A stretch of 64,000 nt of DNA from the NCBI GenBank assembly GCA_022836615.1, contig MU405308.1:82800-146799 (forward strand). The letters are read 5' to 3'. Below are positions 43,660-57,430 of the stretch, in pieces. Origin of the DNA: Annulohypoxylon bovei var. microspora (taxonomy: Eukaryota > Ascomycota > Sordariomycetes > Xylariales > Hypoxylaceae). Position 1 is the first letter of the stretch; the number at the start of each line of letters is the position of its first letter. The translations under genes were made by a program, and so were the position numbers. Below the pieces are notes generated by a model. The model saw only the letters and a program-made list of their open reading frames with translations, was not told the origin of the DNA and did no database searches.

Positions 43660-46600
43660 ATACTTTTTTCTTTTGTTTTTTAAGGCTTATAATTGTGAAG
43701 GCTTTTTTATTTATCCCGTTTTTTGCTTTAAATCGTTGGTAAAACGTTTTTAAGGCCTTTGTATTTTTTAATTTTTCTTAAGGTTTTTATGTCGGCTTTA
43801 TGTAACTTTTTTATTTAATTAATACCATTTTACGTACGCCTTGTTTTTTGCGTTTGTTTTTCGATTGTAAGATTTTTTTAATAATATATTTAAGGTTTTC
43901 GTTGTTTTAGTTAATGAAAGGTAATAGTTAAACGTTGTTTTATATTTAAAATAATAACGGGTTTATAATTATTAATTTAAATAATTTAATATAAAATCGT
44001 GGTTAAATTTTCGTAAATATATTTAATTTTATTATATGGGGGTTAATTATTTTAGTTATTTTATATTTCGCGTATAATTAAAAGAGTTTTTTTTTAAGTT
44101 ATAATATTATAATATTTTTTAAATTTAATTAAATTTTATCGTTTACCTTATATTTAAAGCCTTTTAATCGGGATTAATTTATTATACGTTTTATATATTT
44201 TTAAATTACAATTATAATAACTTAAATATACTTATTAACCTTTTTAATTTTAATTATAAAATCCATAATTTATTATTTTTTAAATAATTTATTTAAAGCT
44301 TTATTAATGATTTATTTAATCGAATATATGTGATATTCATGCGTTATATAAAAAAGGTTTAATTTAATTATTATATTTCGATTATTAATTATTATTATTA
44401 TTGTGAATAACATTTTTAATTAATTAAATTATGCGTAGGTTAAGAAATATCGTAAGTATATTTATATTTTTTAATTTATTTTTTCCGTAAATTTATTAAT
44501 TTTTAAATTAAAAATAATGGATAAACGTTATATTACTTTTATTAATTCATAAAGTTTTATTTAAAATACGTTTATTTAATTATTTCTTTAATTTAATATT
44601 ACCGTTATAAAGAAATTATAATACTTAACGTAGGTATATATAAACCTTATAATACACGTTTTAATTTTTATAATATTCATCGCTTTTAATAAAACTTATT
44701 TTAATAACCGGTAAATAATTATTATTAAATATTAAGGGTTTTCCTTTTTTTTTACCGGCATTTTTATTATAAAGTTAATAAATAACTTTGAAAAGTAACG
44801 ATTAAAAATGGGTAAAGGTTTTAATAACCCTTTTTATTAAATTTATTAAATATAAGTTTAACCGTAAACATTATAATTTTTATAAAACTTTTATATATTT
44901 TATTCCATAGTTGGTTAATAAAAGGACTTTAAGGCGATTACGATAATATTATCCCTTTTTAAGTGATTTATGATATAAAAATTATAAATATTTTGGATTA
45001 TAGTTATTTTAAAAGGCTTTTAATTTAATATTTACGTTCGTTTTTTAAATAATACGGCTTTTTTATCGTTTAAATTATATTTAACGATTAAGACTTTATA
45101 ATCTTTAAAAGTTAATAAAAAATAATAATCGTTTTTATTAATAACTTTATAAATTATTTTAAAGTTTATATTTTTAACGACCTTTTAATTTCATAAAGTT
45201 TATAAATTTTCGTTATAAAAGATTTTTTTTTTAATAAATATAATTACGAAGCTTTAATTTAATATTATCCTTTTTTTTAACACTTTAATAACATTTATTA
45301 AAAACATTTAAATATTTATTACCGTTATTTTTATTAAAGGTAATCATTTTTATTTAAATAAGCGTTATATATAATTTATTATTTTTTTATCTTTTTGGTT
45401 TATTAAGATATTTTAACTTCATTTTAATAAGGCATTAAGTTATTTTATTTCTTTGTTAGCTTGATATTTTATAATAAAATTAAATTTTAATAAGATTTAT
45501 TTTTAACGTATTTAACGCTTATTTAATTTACGGGTAATTATAAAATATTCCAAGTTTTTATAATTTATAAGGATTGTAAAAGGTTTAATCATTTTTTGTA
45601 ACTCTTTTTGCCATGTTTTTATTAATTTAATAATCGTTAAAAGTTTTTTATCGTATATTTTATAATTGTATTCGGTTAGTAGTAACTTTGTTAAGTGGTA
45701 AGTTATAAGTTTTAATATTTTATTATAATTTTTTTATAAAAGGCAAGCTTTTAAAGTTTATTTTAAGTAATTTGTTTTTAGGTATATTTTTTAATCGGGG
45801 TTTTAATAAGCTAAGATTGGTGCGGTGATGAATAGGTGTTTTAGTTTTTTAAATGTTACGTTTATTTTTTACTTTCATTTAAAGGGGGCCCCTTTTTTCG
45901 TTAAGGTGGTTAAAGGGGTAATTAATTTGTTAAATCTTTTAATGAACGTTTTATAAAAGTTTACGAACCTTAAGAAGTTGTAAATTCTTTATATGTTTAT
46001 GAGTAATTTTTACCTTTTAATAATTGTAACTTTATCGGGGTTTACTTTAATCCCTTTTCCCATTATGACGATAAAGCTTAAGTATTTGATTTCCTTTACG
46101 GTAAAAAGGTATTTAAAAAGGTTTAATTTTAAACCAACGTTATTAAAGCGTTTTAATATTATTTTAACTTTATTTATATAATTTTTATAAAATCCATTTA
46201 AATAAATTATTATATTATTTATATATGTTAAATAATAATTATTTAAAAGGTCGGATAAGGTTTTATTAATATAACGTTGGAATGTTATTAACGTTTCGCA
46301 TAGCCCGAAGGGTGTGATTAATTATTTAAAAGCTTTAAATCGGGTGTAAAAGGTAATTTTTTATTTATTTTTTTTTTTTATTCGTAACTTGTAAAATGCG
46401 GTTTTAACGTCGATTTTAATTAACCATTTAACTTTATAAAAAGATCGTAAAGTTTCCTTAATTAATGGTAATAAGTAACGGTTACGTGTTAAAATAACGT
46501 TAAAAGTTTTATAATTTATATAAAATTAAAGGCCGTTTCTTGGTTTTTTTACGAATAATACCGGTGCTTTTTTTAATGAATTATTAACTTTAATCCACCC

Positions 46601-48706
46601 TTTATTTAATAAGCTTATTAAGGTTTTTCGTAATATTAAGAGCTTTTTTTTTAACATGTTATATAAAGGTTTTTATAAAACTTTTTTTTTTTTATTTTAA
46701 TCGTTTTTTTGTAAGTTAACCTTAATATTTAATTTTAACTTTAATAATAATAATGTTATACCTTCGTCGTTTAAAAAGTTTTTAATTTAATTTTTTAATT
46801 TATTAAATAACGTTTTTCGGATTTAATTAATCGTAAGTTTTTTTTTTTTTTTTAATGCGATGTTAATATTTCGTATAATAACATTAAAGATTTAAATGTT
46901 TTTATTATTTTTTTTATATTAACGTTTTTTTTCCCAGGCTACGAGTATTAAAAACATATTTCTTATTACATGTTTAATTTCTTTAATTTATAAACACTTT
47001 ATTTTAATATCATGGGGTGCTTAAGTGGTGTTTTAGCTTTTTTTATATATTACCAAGTTGTGTTTTTTTGAATTTATTTTGATTGACTTTTTCTTCGTTT
47101 TATAAGTAACGTCGTTTTATTCCATCCATAATTTTCTTAATATTAAAAGGAACACAAAATCCAAAATAACATAACCTTATATCCGTTTTTTTTTATTATT
47201 TATGTTAATTTCCGTATGTATAAGCGTATCGATTATATAAAATTCTTTATTTTTAATTAATTTTAACTTTTTTTTTTTAAATAAATATACGCGGTAATTT
47301 TATTTATCGTACAAGTTTTTTATTAAATGTTAAATATATTAAATATCTCGAATTTATGAACGTATTAATAAACTTTTATTCATTTAATAAAGTTTCGATT
47401 AAGAAAAAGGTAATATATATTTTATTTAAGGTTTCTTTAATATTTATAAGTTTTAATATTAACTTTTAAACGTAATTTTACTTAAAAGTTATTTATTTTT
47501 TAAGTATTTTAATAATTTGTAATTATTTTTAACATTTCGATTACTTTAAGCTTCCATGGTAGCCACTTGTGGCGTATTGTTTCCATTGTTACAATCCGGT
47601 CAAGATACGATTTAAAATAACAGGTAAACCATTGTAAGATGCCTTGTTTTTATATAGCGGGCATATTTGCCTTTTTTTTTAAATTTCTTAAACTCTTAAT
47701 TTAACTTCCATTGTGCCTTTAATAAGTTATTATCATCTTGGTATAAGTTACCTACTTAACTTATCGTTATAATTATCGCAGCGGTTAAAGTTGTGTAATT
47801 TATTTTATTTATAACCGTGTTTCCATTTTTATTAAGCTTTAGTTTTTGTTCTTAAGTAATTACCATATTAATAAAGTTAATAGCCTTTTGATTAGGTGCT
47901 TCTTTGTACCAAGTAGTTATAAAATAATTGCTTTTTTTTTTATAATCCGATACCTTTTTTATTTTGGTTATTATATCGTTAACCTTAATTATCCACTTAT
48001 TATAATCCTTTTTATTTAGCTTTTTTATTATAAGAACATTCTTTAACTTGTTATTTAGCCCCGCGTTAATATAACCGATTTTATTCTCCCCTTTTTAATA
48101 TAACCCATTAATTAAAGTTAACTTACTTTCGAAGTTAATAAAAAAATCGCCGAAATATTAAAAGGCATTTTAACACATTTTGGTTAAGTTTTAATAAACG
48201 GTTTAAATCGATTATTTATCCTTGAATTTTTTAATTAAAACTTAAATAAAGGCTTGGTTATTATATAACCCATTAGGCTTTCCCATGTTAAACCATTATA
48301 TTAAGCGTTGCCGTTTTTTAGTTAAAACCGAAGATATAATTTTTAAGCATTTGTTTTTTTCCGATCCAAGGTATGTTAAGTTTTTTAAAATAAAAAAATT
48401 TAACATAATTATATATATTAAAAAATCCTTTTGCTCGTTAATTTAAATTAAACACTTATCTTTAATTAAAATTATTTCTTTAATTTCGTAAAACGAATTA
48501 AAGTTATTTAATAAATTAATTATAAGGTTATTAAAAAAGTTATCGAAGAATTTATATATATTCGGATCATGTTAATAAAGGACGATAAATATTGTGGGGT
48601 TTTGGTTATTTATTACTTAAAAAATATTTATATATTAAGTTATTATTCGACGCGATAAATGTTTTTTCAAAGACTTTTATTAATTAAAAAGTAATTAATG
48701 AAAATA

Positions 48707-49018
48707 TGTAACGATTTTTATAAGTAATGGTAAACTTGTGTTATATGGGGTTAAAAATGAGGTTATTTTCATTGATAAAAAAAAAAAAAAAAAGTAATAA
48801 TTTTTCGTTTTTAAGGTTACGATATTTATGTTTAAAGGTGTGGATTAAATTAATTAACGTGGAAATTTTTTTTGTACGTGTTTTAATAATTTTTATAACT
48901 TATTTAAGGCTGTTAATAGCTTTATTATAAGGATTTACGTTTATCGCGTTTATAATTATAATGTAAACTTGCGTTGATTTTTACTTTAATTAACTTTTTA
49001 GGTTTTTAATTCGTAATA
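48707..49018 (-). repeat. LTR of the gypsy element (5' LTR in minus orientation)
   Basis: Direct repeat of 43348-43659 with the same termini, followed by the ATAAT target duplication. The frame at 48727-48930 is its counterpart of the false ORF in the other LTR. Confidence 0.92.
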
Positions 49019-52000
49019 ATAATTATTTAAATAACCTTAAATAATTAAAAGCATTATATATAATATTATTATTATAAAAATTTAAAGTTAACTTTTATTT
49101 AATTTAACGCGAAAATGGAAAATAAAAAAAACGTTTTTTAATTATATGGATTAAAGGTATAAAAATTAATAAATTAATATGAAAAGTATTATAAAGTTAA
49201 TTTATAATAATTAAAATACTTTTTTTAAAAAGTAATTTATATTAATTTAAATACGGTTTTAATATAATATAAAATGTTATAAAATAATTTATAAATCGTA
49301 AAAAATGTTAATTAAAACGGTCGCGGAATTTATTATTATATTATTTATAAATATTAATTTAAGTATAATTTTAATGTAATTTTAATATAAATTCATGTTA
49401 TAAGTTTATATTTTATAACGAAGCGGGTAAAAGGAAAAAAAGTTAAATTATTAATTTATAATTAATTTAATTAAAAATTAATTTATGATTCTTATACTTA
49501 AGTTTTTAAACGAAGTAAAATTAACGTCATTTATTAATAATAATAAACCGATGTATAACTTTAAATGAAAATTAATATAATTTTAAATTAATTTAAATAT
49601 TAATTAAATATATTTATGTATTAACCATTATTATTTTTATACGATTAATTAAACCGTAAGCTTAATAAAGGATAATTAAAAAACCATTTTTAATTTAATT
49701 TCGAAATAATTTTAAACTTTATTTACTTTGATTATTATGCACGATGTATAAATGTTATTATAATTAAATAAAATTAATATAAAATTATTAAGTAATTAAA
49801 AACTTTTATTAATAATATAAACCGTGTTAACGTTTTAAAATGCTTGGTTATAAATTAAATTAAAACCGATAATAATAAAATAATTAAATAAGCGGATTAA
49901 CGAATATAATTTTAAATCGATTTAAAAATATATATATACGTCGTAATTTAAGTAATTATTTAAGGAAAAGTTACCGAAATATTTAAATTAATTTTAATAT
50001 TAAATACTTAATTAATTAAATAAAAGTTATTAAATATAAGTATTTATAATAAATTAATAATTTAAGTTAATACCATTTAAATTTAATTAAAAATTAATTT
50101 TAAATTATTTTTAACGGGGATGTATTAAAAAGGTAAAACCTTAGGTTAATTTTTAAAATAAAGCTTATATAAAATTAATGGATAATAGTTTTAAAATAAA
50201 TTAAAAACGTATTAATAATATGGAATTAAGCTCCATTTATAATAAAAGGTGAAATAACATATGGAATATTATTTAAAAACGGTTTTAATGCGATTTAAAT
50301 TTAATTTAATTTAAATATAAAGTGATTAATTTATTAATATTTAAGCCGTTATAAAAAGCCGCGGTAATAAAAGTAAAAACGGAAATAATAATAACCATTT
50401 TTAATTAATAAAAAGTTTTTAAAAGATATATAAAATATAAAGTTAATTTATTTAATAAAATAATGGATAAATATATAAGAAAAAAAGGTTAAAAAGGTGT
50501 TATTTTATTAAAAATAAATATATGTTTATTAAATTATATATAAACCGTGTTAAATTTTCATTTATTATTAAAATAATTAATATGCGTTATGAATGTTATA
50601 AATAAATTTAATATAATAAAAATACACGAATATTATGCGAAGATTTTACAAAAATTATATAAAAATTATATATATTAATATTATTAAATTTAATTTATAA
50701 TTTTTCCCACTTTAACTTTTTAAGTAAACCTCGTTTTTTTTCTTTTAATTTACAAGCCTTTAATATTTATTTAATTTAAGTTTTTTTTTTAATTATTTTT
50801 TAATGTAATTCTTTTATTTTTTTCTTTTTTTTTATAAGCTTAACTTCGGAAATATTTTTAATAATTATAAAAACTTTTAAATGGTTTTATTTATGTTAAT
50901 TTAAGCGTGATATAATGTTAAAATGTGTTAAAATTATTCTTTTTTTAAATTTATTTAATGATAATTATAAAGGCCTTTTAAGTGGGGGCGGATTAAACTT
51001 AATATTTTACGAAAATAATTATAAATTAAATTTAAAATGATTTTTTTAATTATTTTATGTTATGTAGTTTAAATATTTTGATAGTTTAAGTTTAAATAAT
51101 TTTATAAGTATAAATTAATTTTAAATCGGGTTAAAATTAAGTCGTTTTTGCGATTTATTAAAGTTAAATGATTTATAAAAATCCATTTATTAATTTAAAA
51201 GCACGTTAAATTCATTTTTAACTTATATAATGCCTTCGTTATTATTTACCAAGTTTATATTACCAGCTTATTATAATAAGTTATTAAGCTTTAATAACGG
51301 TTTTAAATTAATTTTAAATTAATTTAAAACGATATTAATATTATTAAACGCATTTAAAAGATTAAAAAAAAGTAATGGATTTTGCTTTTTTTTTTTTATT
51401 TACTTGTGGTAATTTTTATTTATTAAAATGCTTAATTAAAAGTTGTTTAAGTACGTATTATAATGTAATCGTAAAGTAATTTTAATTTATTTTAATTTTT
51501 TATTTTACGCATAAAATACGCTTTTATAAATATGTTTTTTTATTTGTGGAAAATATTATGTTTTTTATAAATTATAAATTGTTTTTCATGATTTTTAATA
51601 AACTTATAAAAATTAAATAATAATTAATTTAAGATTGTTTTAAAATTAATTTAAATTAATATTTATAACTTTATAATTATTAAAAATGAAATCGATTTTT
51701 TAATAAAATTATTAATTATAAAATGTTCGTTTTTATTAATATTAATATGCTTTAATGCATTTAATTAATTTATAAGGTTAATTTTAAAATAAATTTAATA
51801 TAATCCTTTTTAAAATTAACTTGGTAATTTATTTTCCCATTAATTTTTAATTTTTATATAAAATTAATTTTATTTATTTTAAAATTAATTTTAAATTAAT
51901 TTTATAATAATTTACTTACTTAAATAAAACTTAATTGCTACGTTAATTACTTTTAATAAATAAGTTTATAAAGGTGAATTAAATATTTAATTTAAAAATG

Positions 52001-55000
52001 TACTTAAATTACATTAAAAAAACTTATTATAAAACTTACATTATAAATGAATTTTATAAAATATCACGATATATAATAAATGTTTTTACCATGATTTTAA
52101 AAGATTTAAACTTAAAATAAATTAATATTTAATTTAAAAACAATTTAAAAATAATTTAAAAATAATATATTATATATATACCTTTTAAGTATTAACTTAA
52201 CTTATATGCTTATTTTTTACATATATTTAAAATAACGGTAGAAATTAAAGTATTAATTTACTTTTAATACGTTTTTTATATATACTTAAAACGTATTAAA
52301 GTTCTTAATATTACTTTAAATTAATAAAATAAATGGTAAAATAATTAATAATATATTTATATTATTTTTTAATTAAAAAATATATAAGCGAATGTTTCGA
52401 TTTTTATAATTTATTAATATTACTTTTACTTATAATTTATTAAAATTATACCGTTTATAATCTCATTTAATTTAACAATTAAATATAAATTAATTTACTT
52501 ATAAACCATTTTAAACAATAAATCCATTTAAATATAAACGTAATTTTAAAACGCTTCCGTTTGTTTTTTTATTATGTAAATAATGATGTATTTATTAATA
52601 TTTTTTTTCACCCTTAAATAATAAATTTTTCAAATTTAACGTTCATTTTTAAGCCGTTTTAAATCTAATTTGAATTTACGTTAAATTCCAACGAAAACAA
52701 TTCTTATAAAATATTATATAAGTTTTTTTTTATAAATAATAACGTTTATAATATATTTTATATTTAACGTTAAATGAGCCTTTTAAAAGTTATTCACTTG
52801 AAATTATTAATATAATCGAATATAATTTAATTTAATTTAAAAACAAATTAAAGTTAATTTTAATATAATTTTTACTCGGTTAATATAAAATTTTTATTTA
52901 TTATAAGCTTTAACATTTCGTAGTTTTAAATTATTTTTATAAAATCTTATTTAAATTATATAAATAACTTTATTAACGGCGGTAAATGGTATATATATAA
53001 TCCATAAATAATAAAAACCATGAATTAAAATATTTTAAAATTATACGAAATATATAAATTAAATTAAACTTTATAAGCGTAATAAACAATTATTTTAACT
53101 CTTTGTAAATAATCATGGCCATAATTCCGAAGCTTAATCATAATGCGTTTTATAAACGAATAAATGAAAGGTTTAAACTAATTTAATGGTTTATTAATAT
53201 ATAACATTCGAAAAAACCAAAGATTAACACAATTAATATTATTTTTTAATAATAAAACGAAATAATAAAGCTTTATATTATAATTAAGTAAGCATTTAAT
53301 AAAAAGGGTTTATAAAGGTATATATTAAACTTGGTTTTAAAGTGGTATAAAAAAAGTTAAATAAACTTGGTAAAATTTATTTTATTTCGCTTAAAAACGC
53401 GTAAAACCCCTGTTTTATAAATATTACCATAATATTTTAATATATAAAAAAAACGAAGATCTTTTTAATAAAATTAAATAATTACGTAAAATAATTTATG
53501 ATTAAATAAATATAAATAAGGATTAATTTTAGATTAAATATAAATTAAGTTTATTATTTACATAAACGTTTTATCCCGCAATTTCTTTATTAATGTTTTA
53601 TTTTTTTTATTTTTAATATCCTTTTAATATAATAATGCAAGTTTTATAATATCCATTCGGTTATATTAAAAATTGTTTTTAAATTGGTTTAAAAGGTTAT
53701 TTACAAGTATTTTTAAATTTATATATTCACAATGATAAATTCCGGTATAAACGTAAAACTAGTAATAAGCTTAACGTTGTTGTTTAAATCCTTTATTTAA
53801 ATTAATTTAAAACTTATTTTTAACCTTCCTTAAACCGATCTTAAACCGGTTTAAAACTAGTTTTTTAAAATTTTTATATATAATATTAATTAAAAAATAT
53901 TAATTTTAAAGCTTTTTTTTTAATTAAAACAAAATTAATTATATAATATTAATTAATTAATGTAAAAGTTTACAAGGAAATTTAATATTTATTTTAAATA
54001 TTATAATTACGGTAAGCTTTTTAAATCCTTTTTATTTAATTTCCTTATCCTTATTACTCATATTATACAAGTATAATTTCGGATTAATTTTAATAAAATA
54101 TACGATTTTTTTAAGATTAATATTAAAATAAGTTAATATATTTAAATAATTTTATATCTTTAAAGCATTAACATCGTGTTTTTTAAACGTCGAAAACATA
54201 ACTTTAAATAAGCGTGTAATTTTTTAAATTAATTTTAATATAAACTTAATACGAATTTAATTATTATGTGATTTAAAATTGTATCGTTAATCCTTTAATT
54301 TACCGGATTTGTTAAAAGCCCATTATATATGCTTTAAGACCATTTTTATGTAAAATGTTTTAAGAAAAAGTTTAAATTTTCTTTTTCTTTTTAATTTATT
54401 TTTAAGCCGTTTTTAATGTAATCCGAAAATACATTTTTAATTTATTTAATATTAACATTATTAAATTACGTTTAAACCGCTTATTTATAATTTTATTATT
54501 TCTTTTTTTCTTTAATTAATATATGTTATTATTTTTTAAAGGTAAAAAAATGTTATTTTAAGTTATAATTAAACTTTAATAAATTAATGATTTATTTAAT
54601 GTAAATTTAAATTTTATTTAACTTTTTAATTATTTCGCTCATTATTAAATTTATATGCATATAAAACGTTTATATTATTTTATTAAAAATCATTTACTTT
54701 TTTTTTATATTTATTTATTTATTTATTTAATTGTTTAATTATTCGTTTAATATATATTAATAATATATAATTATTTTTTAATTTAATATAATACATAATT
54801 AAATCATTAAATTAAGTAATAATTAATAATTTACTTTTATTAATTTTATTATAAGGTTAAAAATTAACTTTATTAATTTCTTTAATATCGTTAGCGTGGT
54901 TTAAAAACATTTTTAAAACATTATAAAAAATCTTTAACGAAATATATGTTATATTGTTTAAGTATTTAATTATTTATTATTTAAGAAGATTTTTTAATTT

Positions 55001-57189
55001 TTAAGAATTATTATTAATTTTTTCGGTGGTTAAATTTATCGTCGGTGTAAATAAAAACCGCCGGTGTATTCCGCCACGTTGTGTTTATAATAATAACCAT
55101 AATAATTAACGGATATTTAACGATTTAATATTTTAAATTAAGGTTTTAATTTAATATGAATTCGGATTTAAGTGTTGATTTAATTTATTTTTAATTTGAT
55201 TTAAAATTAAATACCTTATGTATTAAGGTTGCCACGAAGCGTTTAACGGAAATTACTTTAAGATTCTTTTAAATTATAATAATTATGTAATATTATTTTT
55301 TTCTTTTTTATTAATTAATTATTTAATTACCTTTGGAAATTATAATTGGTTATAATAATAAGCTTATTGTTTTATAAATAATTAAAAAGGTATAAATTTA
55401 TCGATGTTAAAATTTTAATAAAAAATCCTTTAAATTATATTTTGTAGCGTTTATTAGAATTTTCTTAGCTATAAATGAGGAGGTACTTTTAATGTTTATT
55501 GAAGTTTTTATGGTTATATTAAAGTTAAAAAAAACGTTATTAAAAATGGTTTATATGCGAAGAATAATATTTAATAATAATAAAAAATTTGATTTTATAA
55601 GTTATTTATTTAAATATTTAATATGTATTTTATTTAACGAAAAAGGTTGATTAAATAATGAAAGGATAAATAATATATAATGTTTTATAATATTATTAAT
55701 ATTTATTTATATATGGTTTATTTTTAATGATTTTATTATAAATAAGTGGTAAATTTAATGTAATAATTAATTTTTGTTTTTTACGTTTTATTAATTACTT
55801 ATACGATTAAAGTGGTTTAAATTTATTTAATTAATCGCTTTAATAAATATTAAATACGTTTTTTATAATAATCGATTTATACCGATTAATGACGTTTTAT
55901 ATTAAATAGCAGTTATTAAGAGCGTTAATTTAAAAAAACGTTTCGTAATAATGCGAGATGTAAAATTATTAAAAGCGTACGGGATGGTAAAAGAAAATTA
56001 TAATATATTTATATACGAATATAATTGTGTTTTCTTTTAAACGGTTCCGTTATATATGTAGGTTTTATATATATTTAATTTATTTTACCCTTTTTTTTCT
56101 TACCTTTTATTCCTTTTTTTCTTTATATTAATTAAACTTAATCACGTTAAAACGATTTATTTTATTAAAATGGTTAAAAAAAATATTAAATGGGCGTTAC
56201 TTAAAGTATATTATATGAAATTAAATATAAATTATGTAAAAGTTATTAAGTTCCTTGATTTTAATTAACTCGCTTATTGTTTTTTTTGTAAATTATTTTT
56301 TTATTATTTCGTTATTAATTAATGGAGGGAAAAATGTAAGAAATTTAAGGAGTTATTAAATTCGTAATTTAATTTATTACCTCATTTACCACCTTATTTA
56401 TTGTTTTATTTATTATTTTATTCATTACTTTTTTTTAAATCTTTTTTTAAACCTTTTTTTTTTAAATTCTTTTTTAGGTTTTTTCTTAGGCTTCGAATTG
56501 CTTTATATTGTAATTTAAGTAACTTTTTAAATGTTTATTAAAATGTATTTTAATATATGTAATTTTATATTAATTTAGTTTTATTTATTTTTAATAATTA
56601 TTTATTAACCGGCAATGATTTAATTATTATAAGTATATTAAATGATTATAATAATATTAAAAAGGTAAATGTTTAATTAAAAGCAACGTAATAATTTTAT
56701 TTTAATTAATATAATGTAATAATTAAATTAAAAATTAATATATATTTATATTAATATTATATTAATGGAAACGGCGAAAAGGTTACGTTTATATTAATAA
56801 CTAAGTTTAAGAAATGTAAGTTAAATCGAAGTTAAATTTAAGATTAATTTAATAAATATGCTTTAAAAATAATGGATATTATAATTTTTTACACCGAAAA
56901 ATAAATTTTTTATACCTTATATAAATAATTTATTAATAATATCGTTTAGAAGTATAAGCTTAACGAAAAGTAAACTTATATGTAAATTAATTATAAAATG
57001 GAGTTCATTTTTTTTATAAAAATATCGTTGTATTTTAATATTAAATTAATGCAGTTTAAAGATTATAAAAATATAATAATAAACATATTATTTAATAATA
57101 AAATAACGCTTTTTAAATTATTTAACGATATAATTAATAAAATTTATATCGTTTATGTAATTATATATTAAAAATAAATTATTTTTTTA
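49019..57189. other. RIP-mutated sequence without recognisable features
   Basis: AT-rich on both strands with dense stops. I could not recognise transposase, integrase or reverse transcriptase motifs here. A slightly less degraded patch lies at about 55020-55080 (TCGTCGGTG, CCGCCGG, CCGCCACG words). Probably further dead repeats. Confidence 0.5.
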
Positions 57190-57430
57190 ATTATAAAATT
57201 AAAGGTAAAATCCTTTTTATTTTCTTTTATTTTATTTATATTAATAAGTAAAGGGTTTTTTTTATTTTCTTTTATATTATTTATATTAACGAAGAAAAAG
57301 CTTTTTTTATTTTTTTTTATTTTATTTATATTAGCGAAAAGAAAGCTTTTTTCGTTTTCTTTTATTTTATTTATGCTAATGAAGAAAAAGCATTTTTTAT
57401 TTTCCCTTATTTTATTTATATAATTAAAGG
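57190..57430 (+). repeat. Tandem repeat, about 4 copies of a 55-60 bp unit
   Basis: Each unit contains TTTTCTTTTATTTTATTTATATTA followed by a purine part like GAAGAAAAAGC. Copies differ by transitions and small gaps. The shared core is given here as TTTTATTTATATTA plus GAAAAAGC. Confidence 0.75.

Larger units (their letters stand above)
43348..49018 (-). mobile_element. Complete Ty3/gypsy LTR retrotransposon, inactivated by RIP
   Basis: Element of 5,671 bp bounded by two 312-bp direct repeats and flanked on both sides by ATAAT (43343-43347 and 49019-49023), a 5-bp target duplication. Coding direction is minus. About 46,540-46,680 reads PLYNMLKKKLLILRKTL and PVLFVKKPRNGL; about 46,270-46,330 reads LITPFGLCETLITFQRYIN; about 46,200-46,250 reads TYINNIIIYLNG. 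These are consecutive reverse transcriptase segments of the gypsy type, the last being the YxDD active site with both Asp codons changed to Asn codons. A purine tract lies just inside the 43.66-kb LTR, as expected for the 3' end in minus orientation. No full-length frame survives, so the copy is dead. Confidence 0.9.
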
